Shown: in pieces, positions 61,266-64,000 of the stretch
How positions within the stretch are numbered: the first letter of the stretch is position 1
How the letters are laid out: every line of letters begins with the position of its first letter
NCBI RefSeq assembly: GCF_010015585.1
Contig: NW_022985068.1
Coordinates: forward strand, 436,106 to 500,105
Reading direction: 5' to 3'
Length of the DNA stretch: 64,000 bases
Source: Eremomyces bilateralis CBS 781.70
Taxonomy: Eukaryota; Ascomycota; Dothideomycetes; Eremomycetales; Eremomycetaceae
Made by a program: the position numbers and the translations under genes
The notes under the pieces: model-generated
Told to the model about the DNA's origin: nothing
What the model saw: only the letters and a program-made list of their open reading frames with translations
The model's database searches: none

Positions 61266-63852
61266 GATGGTACCACCTCGTTCTATTAATTAATAAGTCT
61301 CTACTTGGAAACCTAGAAAGAGCGACTTGAGGGGCAAACGAATGACAAAGAAGAGAAAATGAGACGACCTGTTGAAGAAGGATCGGATAAAAACGAGACA
61401 TGGCGGCAGGAATGAAGTACTTAACGTGTGTAAAAGAACGGGTAACTATAGAGATACAACACTTTAGAGTAAATGGAGGCGAGATTTGACAACGAACGAG
61501 CGAATATAGAAATAGGTCGATCGATTGGATTTTCGGTCGACTTGTACTATACATGAAGCATAATTCATCTGGATTCGTAGTACTATATTCGACTCGGGTG
61601 GTTAGCGAATCGGACTGATGCCAAGGACGTGCCAACAAGCAAAGCCGTAATATCTTGGTCTGCTTCCATACATCGGATATTTCGGATATAGGGATCGGAC
61701 CATTCTACTTTACTTCCTGGCAATGTGCAAATAAATCAAGAGCACAATACCTTCTGCTAGATATCACGCCGATTAGCTCCTCCACCGCTATTCGACCATT
61801 TTGAAGCTAGACGCTCACACCGCGATGGATGCCAGACACGTGCTCGGTTCAACGAGGACTAGACACAGAAACGAAGGGACAAGGCCGGCAATCTCAGGAG
61901 TCTGTGAATGGAAGCTTACCGACTCGGTAGACACAAGTGCTTCTAAGCGCCGTGATGCAGACCTCATCTTGGTTGACATCTCCATCTCCCATTCGCTCTC
62001 CTTGGTCGGTTGAGGAGTGGGCTTTTGATTGTTAGTATGTATTTCCGCTGTAGGTAACAACCGGGCAGAAGGGAGAACGTCCCAATAACGATCTATACCT
62101 TGAATAACACATATCGTGATACTAGAAGGTTGAAACAATCCACCCTTCTGGTCGAAGCGACGTCTCGAATGTTTCGCAACAGGACGGGCGCTCCACCTCA
62201 GGCTCCTCAGCATCGGGTTAGCGGCATATCACCTGAAACGCCGCCAGCCGAGTTAGGGTCCAGCCATTCAGCGCCCGGTGCTCGGTTCCATCCAGAACAT
62301 TGACGATTTGAGGCGCTGATGGCTGATTTCTTGCTGGTTTGTTTCCGATTTCTTGCCGATTCCTGATTGCTGACATGGAGGCTGGGATAATGGGACATTA
62401 AAGTTTAGTTCTTACCTGGAGGTTGTGCTTGTTTACTGAGACGATGACGGGCGATCCATCCGGTTTGCATCATCATCTCGTGTTCGCTTGAACAGCCTGA
62501 TTTGATGCTGCGATACGTTATTCGGGTAGATTCGCCATCTACTATCTAGGCATCCATCTGGAAAACTGCAAATCTGGGGATCCACAGCAGCTAGAGTGGC
62601 ACGGAACGGGATTACGGCAAAACTGGCGGATCTGAAACAGACAGCACGTTTTGGCGACTCTGTTGGTGGGAATGGATGGAGATCCTGTGGTGACCGGCGA
62701 CGGTTGACTGGTCCATTGACTGGTCAGTGGTCACAATTGTATTTAGACCCGTTCTCCAGTTCTCCTCTCGTCTGTGTGCTAAGAATAGCCGGCGTCACCG
62801 ATTTCCTGCTCATCCAAACACTGAACCGGCGACAAATGATGCCATGAAACTTTCCATTCCTGAGATACGTCGGAGTGATCTGTAGCATTTTTTTCCGTGG
62901 CAAAGCATCATCTCTTCCCACCGACCAGCACTCCCGGTCTCCTTCTAGCCCTAGGAAGCTTCTGTTGACCATTGGGGCCGATTCCTTTTGGCCTGTTATT
63001 GTCTATTGACATTGCGCCGCTCCCTCCACACAAACAAATCCGGACGGTGTTCGGCTTGCTCACTTCCTCAATCACTCTTCTCCATAGCACATGCTGGCCC
63101 TCACATATATGGGATTAATTCTCGTTGACACTCTCTTCGTTTGCGAACACCTCCTTCTATCACCCTCACGACGCCACGACCGCATTGCCGCCATCAACCA
63201 TCCCTCACAACAATCGCTCCTAACCCAGCGTCATCACTGCGACACCACCGGTTGTAGCAGCAGAAACCTGCCAGCACAGCGCTACCTCTCTCTGCATCTT
63301 CTGAGGATACCCGTCACGAAAATCAACGAGCTTCGGTATATGCGGCGCAACCATTCCGCTGCCGTCCGCATTTCGTATTACCGCCTAGTCTTGAAGCCGA
63401 CGCATCTCGCTTCTAAGCACGGAGCCTCGCAGCCTGGACTGCATATTATTGTTTCAAACAAGCGACCGTGAGGCAAGAACGTAATCCAAACGTTGGATTT
63501 AGGCCCATTGTGGATTGGCGCTGCGCTTTATATACTTCGAGTGATACGGCCGCGATCGCTCACGACTCACGACTTGGCTGGGACAGGCCTGCCGACCTCT
63601 AAATATTGCCTTCTGGAGAGACGCAAATCGTGTACCTCAAACTTGGCCGACCATCGAAGCGGACATTTTACTCGGAACGTTGCGACAGCCTACATCTCAC
63701 CCGTGTTTCAGAAGGAGCTATCGCACAACCATCCACGTTGACCGTCTCCGCGCGTGTGTCTGTCACGGTCTCTCATGTTGGATAAGAGCTGGAGTGGGCG
63801 AGGGTATATTGGACTCGATTACGTGAACATTGATCTCTCCGTTCCTTGGATC
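61266..63852. other. Long intergenic region before the right-edge gene
   Basis: 2.6 kb with promoter sequence of the hydrolase at the left (AT-rich, 61270-61800) and of the right-edge gene at the right. Open frames of 60-130 codons on both strands show no conserved motif. No repeat or RNA gene was recognised. Confidence 0.4.
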
Positions 63853-64000
63853 ATGGCGGAAGTGTTGAAACCACGAACCTCCCATTCCGGGCCGGGAACG
63901 ACGACCGAAGATATCCCAATACCATCAAAGACCACCAGCTCAGAAAATGCGGCGGCCAAATCAAGCTTGAAGCCGTCAATGAGCACGACGAACCTCCCTC
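63853..64000 (+). CDS. 5' end of a gene continuing past the window
   Basis: An ATG at 63853 opens 49 codons that stay open to the window end. The peptide begins MAEVLKPRTSHSGPGTTTED and is Ser/Thr/Pro/Lys-rich, as in the disordered head of many fungal regulatory proteins. It lies after a C/T-rich stretch typical of a promoter. Family not recognisable from this much sequence. Confidence 0.45.
   Translation, partial: MAEVLKPRTSHSGPGTTTEDIPIPSKTTSSENAAAKSSLKPSMSTTNLP

Noticed and set aside
63091-63471. 126-codon plus frame in the right spacer
   Set aside because: His/Arg/Leu-rich random-looking sequence without any motif or splice support.

Overview
The window is nuclear DNA of a filamentous ascomycete (Pezizomycotina). 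The support is short GT-AG introns of about 45-100 nt with CTAAC/CTGAC-type branch sites, a fungal NACHT NLR, a DUF3435 relic, a Zn2Cys6 regulator, fungal ML/TRP-like and Utp20 proteins, and compact genes on both strands. A Eurotiomycetes- or Dothideomycetes-like host would fit, but I cannot fix the class. One 232-nt run of N marks an assembly gap.

Layout. (1) 1-5.7 kb is accessory DNA. A minus-strand NACHT NLR runs off the left edge, and its first exon encodes a short amyloid-signalling-like motif. A decayed DUF3435 (tyrosine recombinase, Starship-captain family) gene lies 1.3 kb away on the same strand. (2) 5.7-18 kb is a housekeeping block: cullin-3 (minus) and ZIM17 (plus) diverge from a 0.44 kb promoter, followed by the intronless 7.7-kb UTP20. 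(3) 19.5-22.1 kb carries a secreted His-rich, repeat-rich protein ending in a SURNod19-like domain. (4) 22.6-27.4 kb carries a mitochondrial Bax-inhibitor/GHITM-like membrane protein and a large protein with two cyclic-nucleotide-binding domains, an F-box and leucine-rich repeats. (5) A 3.3-kb gap with small tandem repeats precedes a succinate dehydrogenase flavoprotein paralogue that lacks a 19-residue active-site/FAD block. (6) 34-45 kb holds two large, mostly disordered orphan proteins that diverge from a 2.2-kb spacer. (7) 45-51 kb holds a small ORF, NDUFAF3, nicotinamidase and a Zn2Cys6 transcription factor. (8) 51-64 kb holds an ML/TRP-like channel, COX4, a spliced 201-aa orphan, a secreted beta-lactamase-family hydrolase, a 2.6-kb spacer and the first codons of one more gene at the right edge.

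Several genes act in mitochondria (ZIM17, GHITM-like, SDHA-like, NDUFAF3, COX4), but they are scattered and not an operon-like unit. I see no secondary-metabolite cluster, convincing tRNA, rRNA or CRISPR. The most interesting items are the amyloid-motif NLR beside a captain-like relic (possible Starship edge), the SDHA paralogue without its catalytic loop, and the His-rich SURNod19 protein with an unresolved repeat. Exon boundaries were inferred by hand from reading frame, splice signals and family conservation; no transcript data were available.
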